From Chloroflexota bacterium (GTDB taxonomy: Bacteria > Chloroflexota > UBA6077 > JACCZL01), in contig JADLFM010000004.1 in assembly GCA_020845495.1 (NCBI GenBank), positions 1 through 12,234 on the forward strand: 12,234 nucleotides of DNA, in the 5' to 3' direction. Numbering within the stretch: position 1 is the first letter of the stretch; the number at the start of each line of letters is the position of its first letter. The notes below the pieces were generated by a model. The model did not search any database. It worked only from the letters and a program-made list of their open reading frames with translations, and was not told where the DNA came from. Positions 1 through 7,700 of this stretch are shown here, in pieces. The position numbers were made by a program, and so were the translations under genes.

Positions 1-2
1 GC

Positions 3-686
3 GCGGCCCGTCAAGTGCTGGCCTTCGACGCTGCCAATCGGCAGGTGATCGGCACCTACAACAATGACGGCGTCCTCCAGGCATTCACCTGGAACGTCCG
101 GACGGGCAACCCATCGACGACGCGGCTTTACGTCGATGGCGGCGGGAACGTGGGGATCGGGACGACCGCGCCGGGCGCGCCACTCCAGATCGGCGACCTG
201 ACGCCCGACGACGTGCCCGCGCGGCTCCGGTTCGCGAGCCATCACGGGACGGGCGGCGGGGTCTGGGACCTGGGGACCGGGGTCGACACCTCGTCCGATG
301 CCGCCCGTTACGGGTTCGCCATCCGCGACCAACAGATGGGCGCCACGCGGATCGCGGTAGGGGCCACGACTGGGTACGTTGGGATCGGCACTGTGACGCC
401 CAGCGAGCGGTTGGAGGTCGGCGGCAACGTCAGGGCCAGCGCCATTGGCCTCGGCGTCAATCCTTCGTTCCCGCTGCACGTGGTTGGCGGCGCGTATCTC
501 ACGGGCAACGTTGGCATTGGCACTATGAGCCCCTCGGCCAAGTTGCATGTTGAGGGGGGCGAAATCATGTCGACCGGTGATCCGGGCCAGCAAGCCGGAC
601 GGATCTCCGCGCGCGAGTTTTATGGCCTAAGCGCGAATGGTCAAGGAAAGAAGGTGGCAGACTACTCCGGCTGCTACTACGCCTGA
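3..686 (+). CDS. Fibre-like protein with GNVGIGT repeats (5' end outside window)
   Basis: The reading frame is open from the left edge of the window, so this is the C-terminal part of a longer protein; the GTG at 15 is probably internal. Counting from that GTG, four related units appear: NVGIGTTAP near residue 45, YVGIGTVTP near 121, a degenerate IGLGVNPSFPLHV near 144, and NVGIGTMSP near 165. Each is followed by a short beta segment of the LHVEGG / LEVGG kind. Such GNVGIGT-x-P units are typical of phage tail-fibre-like and bacterial surface proteins, where they form repetitive beta structures. Many of those end in an intramolecular chaperone (peptidase S74) domain; none is recognisable here, and the protein stops soon after the last repeat with SGCYYA. 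No other phage structural gene is visible, so an adhesin or surface fibre is as likely as a tail fibre. The function is inferred from the repeats only. Confidence 0.75.
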   Translation, partial: AARQVLAFDAANRQVIGTYNNDGVLQAFTWNVRTGNPSTTRLYVDGGGNVGIGTTAPGAPLQIGDLTPDDVPARLRFASHHGTGGGVWDLGTGVDTSSDAARYGFAIRDQQMGATRIAVGATTGYVGIGTVTPSERLEVGGNVRASAIGLGVNPSFPLHVVGGAYLTGNVGIGTMSPSAKLHVEGGEIMSTGDPGQQAGRISAREFYGLSANGQGKKVADYSGCYYA

Positions 687-714
687 CTGTGCCTCTTGAC
701 ATGCTGTCGTACGC

Positions 715-720
715 GGGAGG
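715..720 (+). promoter_or_regulatory. Ribosome binding site deciding the start of the Gre-like gene
   Basis: GGGAGG lies seven bases before the GTG at 728. The upstream in-frame candidates, GTG at 689 and ATG at 701, have no purine-rich motif at a useful distance, so GTG 728 is preferred. Confidence 0.6.
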
Positions 721-727
721 TACGCAC

Positions 728-1279
728 GTGGAAGGAACGACCACTCCTTCAGGGGGCGAAGGAACCGCGCCAGCCCGAGTGCCGCTCACGCGAGCGGGCG
801 CCGAGCGGCTCCGCGAGCAGGCGACCAGGCTCAAGACGCTCGAGCGGCCGGCCCTGCTGTCCCGTGCTCAGCGGGCGTCGCTGTTCCTGAGCCCATCGAC
901 AGGGCAGGCGGTCGCGCAGGTGGCGCGGAACGACCTGGTGGTCATCAACCGCCGCATTGCCGAGCTGGAGGAGTTGCTTGCAGGCGCGGACGTGATCGAC
1001 CCGGATCCCGAGCCGTCCGTCGTGGAGGTCGGCACCCGCGTCAGCGTGCGGAGCTCCGATGGTACCGGGGACACGTTCACGATCGTCGGCCCCACCGAGG
1101 CCGATCTCTCCCAAGGACGCATCGCGAGCGATTCTCCGGCGGGTAGGGCGCTACTCGGGAAGCGACCGGGGATGACGGTGACAGTGGGGAGCGGGGATGA
1201 CGCGCTCACCATGGAGATCGTGAGCATCGGAACGCCGGCCGTGGGCACGGATGTACCACCTCCACCTGTCCGAAGCTGA
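728..1279 (+). CDS. GreA/GreB-like transcription factor lacking the acidic tip
   Basis: The predicted protein has 183 residues from the GTG at 728; longer versions from 689 or 701 are possible. Residues 19-90 match the GreA N-terminal coiled coil (VPLTRAGAERLRE, LKTLERP, RRIAELEELL, ADVID). Residues 98-168 match the C-terminal FKBP-like domain that binds RNA polymerase (TIVGPTEAD, GRIASDSPAGRALLGK). Gre factors insert the coiled coil into the polymerase secondary channel and stimulate transcript cleavage through acidic residues at its tip (D41 and E44 in E. coli GreA). The segment between the two helices keeps GreA length, but the GDLxENAEY motif is replaced by LSPSTGQAVA, with serine and threonine at the two acidic positions. 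Transcript cleavage is therefore unlikely; a role as a competitor or modulator of polymerase, in the manner of Gfh1 or Rnk, is possible but inferred. The tail after residue 168 is short and proline-rich. Confidence 0.8.
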   Translation: MEGTTTPSGGEGTAPARVPLTRAGAERLREQATRLKTLERPALLSRAQRASLFLSPSTGQAVAQVARNDLVVINRRIAELEELLAGADVIDPDPEPSVVEVGTRVSVRSSDGTGDTFTIVGPTEADLSQGRIASDSPAGRALLGKRPGMTVTVGSGDDALTMEIVSIGTPAVGTDVPPPPVRS

Positions 1280-1339
1280 CCGTCACCCATCACCGAGAGC
1301 CTGACCGAGGGATCGCGAAGCGCACGTTGGAGTTGGACC

Positions 1340-2776
1340 GTGCCCACGAACTGGACCGACAATCCTATCACCACCGCTACGCCGATCAAGGCAGTTCACA
1401 TCAATGAACTGCGCATCGCCGTCAATTCCCTGAGGCAGTCGGCCGGTCTGCATGAGATTGACTGGACGGATGATCCAATCATCTCAGGCGCAACGCGAAT
1501 CAGAGGCGTACACTTCATCGAAGTCGCTGGAGCGATTCAGGATCTGTGGTTTCGTCGTAGTCTCGGGCGGCTGCCATCGTGGGACGCCGGATCGCCACCT
1601 TCACCCTCGCGCACGCTACGAGCGTCTGATATGAACAACCTCCGATCCTGGGTCAATATCTACGAGGAAGCCGTCGGTGTAGATCCTCAGGGCATCGTCT
1701 CGTTCCTGTACGATCCCACTCCAGCCGGGAGCCCAGCACCAGGCCCAGCAATAGTCACACAGTCCTGGATAAATGATATCCTAGATATCGGTGACAACTT
1801 GCCACACCAAGACACCCTTCTAGTTCGAACCAACATAAGAGCAAACCAACACACGAACGCCCTTTCCCAATACTATTGTAAGTTTCACGACGCATTGTCT
1901 CTATATTCGCAGAATAATATTGATGTAGTCGCGGTCTTTACTAATGAATTTGATCTCTGGGATAAAATTGACGACGAACATCCATATGATTTTCATCCGA
2001 ATCATAATCTTGAAGAGAACAATGGAAGAGCTAATAAATATATTACACATTACGCAGCAAAAGCCGCTGAGTTCGCCAGTGCAATGTCTGATACTGGACT
2101 TAAGTCATTTTGGATTTGGAATGAACCAGACCTTCATGGGATCATACCAGTTGGTCAATACAATCCCAGTGCTGGTGACTTAGCACCGGAAGTATTCGGA
2201 GCTATGTTATATCAGACATCCATGGCTATTCGATCTGTCATCCCTGATGCAACAATCTACGCCGGAAGCTTTGCGATGCAACATCAAAGAAACTTTGCAC
2301 CACTTATTCAGAGGGTCAATGACTTTCTGAACAGGATGTACCTGTACCTGAATAACACAAGCATATTTCCCCCGCCAGGGCAATATGGATTTGGATGGGA
2401 CGCGCTTGGCGTAAACGTCGAAGGCGTCTTCGATGAGGTGTATTCACAGGCGGTCTTCGACACTATCACATTCAGGCAGATGTTCTACGGAGACAGGCCG
2501 AACGTGGTTGTTGGAGAATGGGGAACACAAAATGAGAATTTGGAGCAGCATCTACCCAGCGAGATTAGAGAGATGTATTTAGCACTTCGATTTTACTTTC
2601 CGATAATGTACTTCTTCTCGCACCATTGGGTTCCTGAGGATGGTACGTACGGCACAATGAACTTTACGAACAGTAACCCTCCTTGCAATATTGATACTTC
2701 CACTCATACATATCAAGTAGGAATCCCGAAACCATGGCGCATAGAACTGCGAGGCAACCTCTATCCGATTCAGTAA
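1340..2776 (+). CDS. Putative clan GH-A glycoside hydrolase with N-terminal WTD/VHxxELR repeats
   Basis: The 478-residue protein starts at GTG 1340, seven bases after GGAG (1329-1332). Residues 4-37 and 41-78 are two copies of a short repeat (WTDNPI...TPIKAVHINELR and WTDDPI...TRIRGVHFIEV), and 79-113 looks like a third, degenerate copy (RTLRASDMNNLRSW). A proline-rich linker near 126-137 leads to a TIM-barrel-like region from about 140 to the end. It holds WIWNEPDL, where E262 would be the acid/base, and VVVGEWGT, where E393 would be the nucleophile. An NEP glutamate followed by a later glutamate in a GEWG context is the pattern of clan GH-A retaining glycosidases (GH5, GH39 and relatives); the exact family and substrate are not clear. 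No signal peptide is visible. Codon use changes abruptly: 1561-1620 is about 72% G+C and 1921-2040 about 34%, suggesting fusion of an imported catalytic region to a native N-terminal domain. Confidence 0.7.
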   Translation: MPTNWTDNPITTATPIKAVHINELRIAVNSLRQSAGLHEIDWTDDPIISGATRIRGVHFIEVAGAIQDLWFRRSLGRLPSWDAGSPPSPSRTLRASDMNNLRSWVNIYEEAVGVDPQGIVSFLYDPTPAGSPAPGPAIVTQSWINDILDIGDNLPHQDTLLVRTNIRANQHTNALSQYYCKFHDALSLYSQNNIDVVAVFTNEFDLWDKIDDEHPYDFHPNHNLEENNGRANKYITHYAAKAAEFASAMSDTGLKSFWIWNEPDLHGIIPVGQYNPSAGDLAPEVFGAMLYQTSMAIRSVIPDATIYAGSFAMQHQRNFAPLIQRVNDFLNRMYLYLNNTSIFPPPGQYGFGWDALGVNVEGVFDEVYSQAVFDTITFRQMFYGDRPNVVVGEWGTQNENLEQHLPSEIREMYLALRFYFPIMYFFSHHWVPEDGTYGTMNFTNSNPPCNIDTSTHTYQVGIPKPWRIELRGNLYPIQ

Positions 2777-2838
2777 TACCGTCCTGGCTCTTGATGTCAA
2801 CGAAGCATGTAGACTGATTGAGAGGCGGAGTGCGGACA

Positions 2839-3402
2839 TTGCGGTTGAGCCGACTTGCAGTCCTCTTTGTACTTGGTCTCGTACTTACGGCATGCCAATT
2901 AACCTTGTCGCGGCCTGTTCGATCTGAAACCTCGCCAGAACCCGTATCCGGTGGGCTCGGGTTGGCGAGAGCGGCTTGGGACCAGCGATACGGACCCGCC
3001 CAGAATGATGTCGGCTCGTCGGCATTCTACAGCATCGTGCAGGATCGTGGCGCCTTCGTCAGCTTTACGCCCCTTGTTGGGGGGCTCGCTTCGAGAGTCA
3101 AGATGATCGAGGTTCACCTGCCCTACGTGACTCTGGCCGATGATGACGTTCAGTTTCTTGTAGAAAGCCTCTTGCCGCCCGATGCGACGTTTCTCGACAG
3201 GTCGCGTGAGCGCGTGCGTGGCCGGATGGTCATCACCGACCAGTACTCCAGTCAGGCTCTCTCGGAACTGTCAACTTCCGTATGTGGGTCGAAAGTAGTT
3301 GGAGGACTGAGGCCAGGGGACATCACTATTAGTCAGACGCGAGAGGGACAGCCGGAGCGGCCTGTGCTTGTCGATATCTACTGGCATTGCCCTGACGCTT
3401 GA
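2839..3402 (+). CDS. Small lipoprotein of unknown function
   Basis: From TTG 2839 the protein has 187 residues and begins with a short basic stretch (MRLSR), a hydrophobic core (LAVLFVLGLVL) and the lipobox LTAC, giving a lipidated cysteine at residue 19. TTG 2839 is chosen because GGAG (2827-2830) lies eight bases upstream; GTG 2830 and TTG 2818 in the same frame would add three or seven residues. The mature part starts with a low-complexity spacer and then a globular region beginning AAWDQRYGPAQ. Two cysteines near the C-terminus (SVCGSK and WHCPDA) could form a disulfide outside the membrane. I do not recognise the family; small extracytoplasmic lipoproteins with a similar AWxxRYG start occur in Chloroflexota, but this is from memory. 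The gene follows the hydrolase gene by about 60 bases on the same strand and could be cotranscribed. The IS630 element begins 58 bases after its stop. Confidence 0.7.
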   Translation: MRLSRLAVLFVLGLVLTACQLTLSRPVRSETSPEPVSGGLGLARAAWDQRYGPAQNDVGSSAFYSIVQDRGAFVSFTPLVGGLASRVKMIEVHLPYVTLADDDVQFLVESLLPPDATFLDRSRERVRGRMVITDQYSSQALSELSTSVCGSKVVGGLRPGDITISQTREGQPERPVLVDIYWHCPDA

Positions 3403-3460
3403 CTGGGTGCGGTGAGTACCAATTCGGGTCCGAGCTGTGAGTTGCGACGAGTGAGTTATA

Positions 3461-3490
3461 CCAATCCTGCCTGATCACGCCGCATTTTCC
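3461..3490 (+). repeat. Terminal inverted repeat, downstream (transposase 3') end of the IS630 element
   Basis: This end begins CCAATCCTGCCTGATC directly after the TA at 3459-3460. It matches the other end at 18 of 30 positions without gaps, and several mismatches are transitions. It overlaps the transposase stop codon at 3475-3477. Confidence 0.55.
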
Positions 3491-4065
3491 AGCCGGCTGG
3501 GGAGCGAGGTGACGGCAGCGGTGATCCAGTCCCAGCCGCAGAGGCGTCGGACGCGGGCCGGGTCGGCGTCCCACTCTTCGAGGAAGGCCTGGACCTCAGC
3601 GACCTTGGCGTCGAGGGTGGGGTAGACCTTGCCTTCGACGAGGCGTCGGATCTCCTCGAAGAGGCGCTCGGCGGGATTGAGCTCCGGGCTGTAGGCCGGC
3701 AGGCCGACGAAGGCCAGGTCGAGGTCGGTGATCTCGTCGTCGCGGTGGCTGGGGGCGTTGTCCCAGACCAGCCCATCGAGGATGTCCATCTCCTGGATGC
3801 CGGCGATCGTGGGCCAGAGCGCCTCGGCTTTCATCGACGGCACCCAGTTCCACCAGATCCGCCCGGCCTGCCCGTCGACCGCGGCGAACAGGTAGCGCCA
3901 CTCATACTTCAATTGGAGGCGCTGACGGACTTTGATCCCACGCCGGCCCCAGACCCGCCAGGTTGTGCCACGCACGCCCAGGCGCAGCTCGTCGCCGAAG
4001 CCGATCCGGCTGCCGCGCGTCAGGCCGACCGCGTCGAGGGCTGACGCGAGCCCCCCTTTTTCCAC
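3475..4065 (-). CDS. IS630 transposase, second ORF (DDE catalytic domain)
   Basis: This ORF encodes the DDE superfamily endonuclease domain, up to 196 residues if read from the GTG at 4065, but it is probably made as the C-terminal part of a frameshifted fusion. The catalytic triad is visible: D25 in FGDELRLG, D102 in LVWDNAPSH, and E133 in LPAYSPELNPAERLFEE, the order and spacing typical of IS630/Tc1-mariner enzymes. All three acidic residues are present and there is no internal stop, so the domain appears intact. GTG 4065 lacks a clear ribosome binding site and falls inside the first ORF just before the slippery run, which favours frameshifting over independent initiation. The stop codon lies inside the IS terminal repeat. 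Confidence 0.85.
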   Translation of the reverse strand: MEKGGLASALDAVGLTRGSRIGFGDELRLGVRGTTWRVWGRRGIKVRQRLQLKYEWRYLFAAVDGQAGRIWWNWVPSMKAEALWPTIAGIQEMDILDGLVWDNAPSHRDDEITDLDLAFVGLPAYSPELNPAERLFEEIRRLVEGKVYPTLDAKVAEVQAFLEEWDADPARVRRLCGWDWITAAVTSLPSRLENAA

Positions 4066-4544
4066 CTGGCTTGCGCGAGCTGGTCGGTCTTCTCATGCAC
4101 GGGACGCGGGACTTTCGGCGCACACCGCAGCCGCCCCAACAGCGCGTACATCCCGCCCTCCGTGTAGCTGACGTCCCATTGCTCCTGGACCCAGACCCGG
4201 ATCTCGGCCGCCGTCCGGAAGCGCCCGGTCGCGACCTCCTCGGCCAGCGTCGCTTGCTGCTCCGACGTCAAGAACGGCGCGGCGCCCTTGCCCTGGGCGT
4301 GTCGCTCTTCCAAGGGCGCCAGCCCACCGGCCCGGTACCAGGCCAGCCAGCGCTGGACCGTACGCTCGTCCACCCCAAGCACGTCGGCAACGTCGCGCGT
4401 CGTCTTCCCGGTCCGCACCAGCCACAACCCATGCAGCCTCGGGCGCACATCCCCCCGACGCTCACGACGATACCGCGCGTACAGACTCGCCGCGTCGTCT
4501 TCCGCCGCCCACTCCACCGTCAGTTTCCGTCCCCGCCGCGCCAT
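4020..4544 (-). CDS. IS630 transposase, first ORF (DNA-binding part)
   Basis: The ORF encodes 174 residues from ATG 4544, with GAGG five bases upstream. Residues 35-75 form a helix-turn-helix (GKTTRDVADVLGVDERTVQRW) and residues about 90-148 a winged-helix segment (LTSEQQATL, YTEGGMYALLGRLR, PKVPRP), the usual N-terminal DNA-binding arrangement of IS630 transposases. The catalytic domain is missing from this frame; it continues in the -1 frame in the ORF at 3475-4065. The two ORFs overlap at 4020-4065. Read with a -1 shift at the A5G6 run they give one protein of about 356 residues, a normal IS630 length. Without the shift, translation ends with a 9-residue out-of-frame tail (SRQPSTRSA), and the product would be a DNA-binding protein that might repress transposition. 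Confidence 0.85.
   Translation of the reverse strand: MARRGRKLTVEWAAEDDAASLYARYRRERRGDVRPRLHGLWLVRTGKTTRDVADVLGVDERTVQRWLAWYRAGGLAPLEERHAQGKGAAPFLTSEQQATLAEEVATGRFRTAAEIRVWVQEQWDVSYTEGGMYALLGRLRCAPKVPRPVHEKTDQLAQARWKKGGSRQPSTRSA
4051..4061 (-). promoter_or_regulatory. Probable -1 frameshift (slippery) site in the transposase
   Basis: On the minus strand a run of five A then six G occurs where the two transposase ORFs overlap. In the first frame the codons are AAA AAG GGG GGC. The heptamer G GGG GGC allows both tRNAs to re-pair after a -1 slip (GGG stays GGG, GGC becomes GGG), and the next codon CTC enters the catalytic ORF. Transcriptional slippage on the same run could give the same product. 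Confidence 0.6.
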
Positions 4545-4570
4545 GTCATCCTCATGCCCTCGTACTGCTC

Positions 4571-4600
4571 GAATTATACGGCACGGTCACGCGAGTTCGG
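4571..4600 (-). repeat. Terminal inverted repeat, upstream (transposase 5') end of the IS630 element
   Basis: Read on the minus strand this end begins CCGAACTCGCGTGACC, just inside the TA at 4601-4602. It lies 26 bases upstream of the transposase ATG, so it probably overlaps the transposase promoter. Confidence 0.55.
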
Positions 4601-4611
4601 TATTACATTGA

Positions 4612-4725
4612 GTAGGCTCCGGGTGGTGAACCCGTGTGGCGGCATTGCCGGCTCTGATTCCACCGCGGGCCAGCCGGCGCCCCCTGCCCAGTTTCCCATC
4701 CAGTCGACCGGGTGATGGAGCCTAC
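4612..4725. repeat. Inverted repeat in the gap between the IS and the RND gene
   Basis: GTAGGCTCC (4612-4620) and GGAGCCTAC (4717-4725) are perfect 9-base inverted repeats separated by 96 bases. They lie outside the IS and just beyond the RND stop codon, so they could be the base of a long stem-loop in the 3' end of its transcript, or the ends of a small non-coding element. No coding signal is seen between them. Confidence 0.4.
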
Positions 4726-4734
4726 AACCTCCGC

Positions 4735-7700
4735 TCAGTGCACGCGGCGGACGCGTCGGCGGAGGGCGCTGGCCGCGCAGCGTCGGCCGCTCGTACTGGC
4801 GGATACGGTGATGGGCGCGAGGCCGTAGCCGTGGGCCACGCCGTTGGCGGATGCCCGGGCGCTCTCGGGCAGGCCGGCATGGCCGTTCGCTGAGAAGCCG
4901 CTACCGCCGACTGAGTAGGCTGCTGCCAGCCGCGACGCGGCCGGGCGCAGCGACAGGCGCGGCAGCCGCACGTGGCCGAGCAGTCGTCGTACCAGGATCG
5001 CCACGTCGTCGAGGATGGTGTACACCGACGGCACCAGCACGAGCGTCAGCAGCGTCGAGCTCAGCACCCCACCCATGATCACCACCGCCAGCGGCGCCCG
5101 TGACTCCCCGCCATCCTGGAGCTTCAGCGCCAGCGGCAGCATCGCGAACAAGATCGTCGCCGAGGTCATGCCGATCGGCCGCAGTCGGATGTAGCCCGCC
5201 TGAAGGATTGCGTCGGTACGGCTCATGCCCTGCTTGCGCAGCATGTCGGTAAAGTCCACCAACAGGATGGCGTTCTTGCCGACCAGCCCCATCAGCATGA
5301 TCGTGCCGATCAGCGAGAAGATGTTGAAGGTGTTGCCCGTCATGTACAGGCCGAGGAACGCCCCCACCAGCGCCACCGGCAGGCTGAACATGATCGCGAA
5401 GGGCGTCAGGAGCGACTCGTAGAGCGCCACCATCAACATGTACACCAGGATGACCGACAGCGACAGCGCCTGGAGTAGCGTTGCGAAGGCCGTCTCCTGC
5501 TGCTGCACCTGTCCCGCATAGGTGATCTGGTAGCCTTGTGGCAGCGGCAGGTTCACCAGCGCCGTCCGAACGTCACGGGTGACGTCGCCGAGCGAGCGGC
5601 CTGAGACGTTTGCCGACACCTGGATCACGCGCTGACGGTTGGTGCGTTGGATGCGGGCTGGGCCGCTGTCCGGGACGATCTGCGCCACCTGGCCCAGCCG
5701 GATCAGAGCGCCGCCATCGCCGAAGAGCGGGATCGAGGCGAGTTGATCGGCGGTGCGCTGGGCCGTGGGGGCGATCACCCGCACGTCCACCTCGTCGCCC
5801 ACCGCCGGGTGCATCTGGGTCACCACCGTCCCGCCGACGACCGTCCTGACCGCCGCCGCGACCGTCGATGCGCTCAGGTGGAGGTCATCGAGACGGCTGC
5901 GATCCACCACGGCGCGCAGCTCCGGCGTCTGGTCCTGAGCGTCGCTCTGAACGTCGGTGGCGCCGGAAGTCGCCTGCACCGCCGACTGGACTTGCTGGGC
6001 AAGATCCTGGAGCTTGGCCAAATCTTCGCCAGCGATGCGGATCGTCAGGCCGCCACCCCCGCCCCCGGCCAGTGGGTTGGCGATCGAGGCCCGGATCTGG
6101 GCCTGCGGCACCTGTCGGAACTCGCCACGGGCCTGGGCTAACACCTGCTGCACCGAGCGCGTTCGCTGCCCCTTGTCGACGAGCTGCACGGCGATCTGGG
6201 CATTGCGGGAACTGGTCGAGCCGCCGCCGAAGCCGCCGCCGCTACCCACGGTCGTGAACAGGCTCTGGACCTCTGGGATCTGGTTCAGGAGCGCCTCGAT
6301 GCGACGGGTCACGGCGTCGGTCGCCTGGAGCGAGGTGCCCGGCGGCATCGTGATGCCGATGGTGAACTGGCCGTCGTCTTCGGTCGGCACGTACTCCGAG
6401 CCGATCAGGTTGTACCGGAGCATCATGAAGCAGCCAAACAGCAGGCTGAAGGCGACCAGCACCACCAGCCAGCGGACCTGGAGGGCGACCCGTAGCAGGC
6501 CCCGATACGCCAGCGCGATTCGCTCGTAGCCCTGGTCCCAGACCCGACCGAAGGCGGCCATCGGGCCGCTCGCCTCGCCGCCCTTCAGCCAGCGTGAGGC
6601 GAGCAGCGGGGTGAGCGTGAACGAGATGAAGAGCGAGAACAAGGTCGCGGCCGCGATGGTGATGCCGAACTCCCGGAACAGCCGCCCGATGTTCCCGCTC
6701 ATGAAGCTGACCGGCAGGTACACCACCACGTCCACCAGGGTGATCGCGATGGCCGCCATGCCGATCTCGGAGCGGCCTTTCAGCGCCGCCATCCGAGGCT
6801 GCTCGCCCCGCTCCAGGTGGCGGGTAATGTTCTCCAGCACCACGATCGAGTCGTCCACCAGGATGCCGATCGTCAGGGCCAGCGCCATCAGCGACACGAT
6901 GTCCAGGCTGAAGCCCAGGAAGTACATCACCAGGAACGTCGAGATCAGCGAGGTCGGAATCGCCAGCAGCACGATCAGCGTGTTCCGCCAGGTGTGCAAG
7001 AACAGCAGCAGCACGACGCCGGTCAGGATGACCCCGATCTGCAAATCGTCGAGCACGCCAGAGAGCGAGTGGCGAGTGTAGACCGAGGTGTCGTTCGTGA
7101 CGTTGAGCTGGGTGCCTGGCGGCAGGCTCCGCTGAAGCTGGGCGATCGTCGCTTTGACGTTATCGGCCACCTGGACGCTGTTGGCATCGGACTGCTTGGT
7201 GATGGTGAAGCCGATGGCGTCCTTGCCGTTGTAACGCTGCATGCGGGTGACGTCGGCAGTGGTGTCCGTCACCGTCGCGACGTCTCGCACCCGCACGGGG
7301 GTAGGCGTGGTCTGGACCGTCAAGTTCCGGATGTCGTCGACGGTCTTCAACTGGCTCTGGGTGCGGACGTCCTCGACGCTCGAGCCGGCCGTGAGCGACC
7401 CCCCGGGCTGACTGACGTTCTCGCGGGCCAGCGCGCTCTGGAGGGTCTGGAGGGAAATACCGAACGCCTGAAGCTTCTGCTGATCGACCTCGACGTGGAT
7501 CTCGCGCTGGAGCCCGCCCGACATCGTGACGTCGGCGACACCGTCGGCCGATTGGAGGCGCGGCAGGATCGTGTCGTTAGCCAGTTGAAACTCGTCTTCG
7601 AGCGACTGCGGCCCGGACAGCGCCACGTTCATGATCGGCAGCGCCGAGGCGTCGGCCTTGATGATCGATGGATCCCCGATGCCGTCGGGCAGGCGGCCCC

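Larger units (their letters stand above)
3461..4600 (-). mobile_element. IS630-type insertion sequence, apparently complete
   Basis: The element spans 1140 bp, a normal IS630 size, and carries a two-ORF transposase on the minus strand. Its ends are imperfect inverted repeats: reading inward from 3461 on the plus strand and from 4600 on the minus strand, the first 25 bases match at 16 positions without gaps (shared CC, GC, TGA, GCCG, AT blocks). TA flanks both ends (3459-3460 and 4601-4602), as expected for IS630 elements, which insert at TA and duplicate it. It lies between two convergent genes and interrupts neither. The exact boundaries are inferred; a shifted left end starting CCAATTCGGG at 3419, also preceded by TA, matches less well and only with gaps. 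Confidence 0.75.

Noticed and set aside
749..1389. Minus-strand open frames opposite the Gre-like gene
   Set aside because: The plus strand encodes recognisable Gre domains; the reverse frames have no motif.
3419..3434. Alternative left end of the insertion sequence starting CCAATTCGGG after another TA
   Set aside because: It aligns to the right end only with several gaps, whereas 3461 aligns without gaps over 30 bases.
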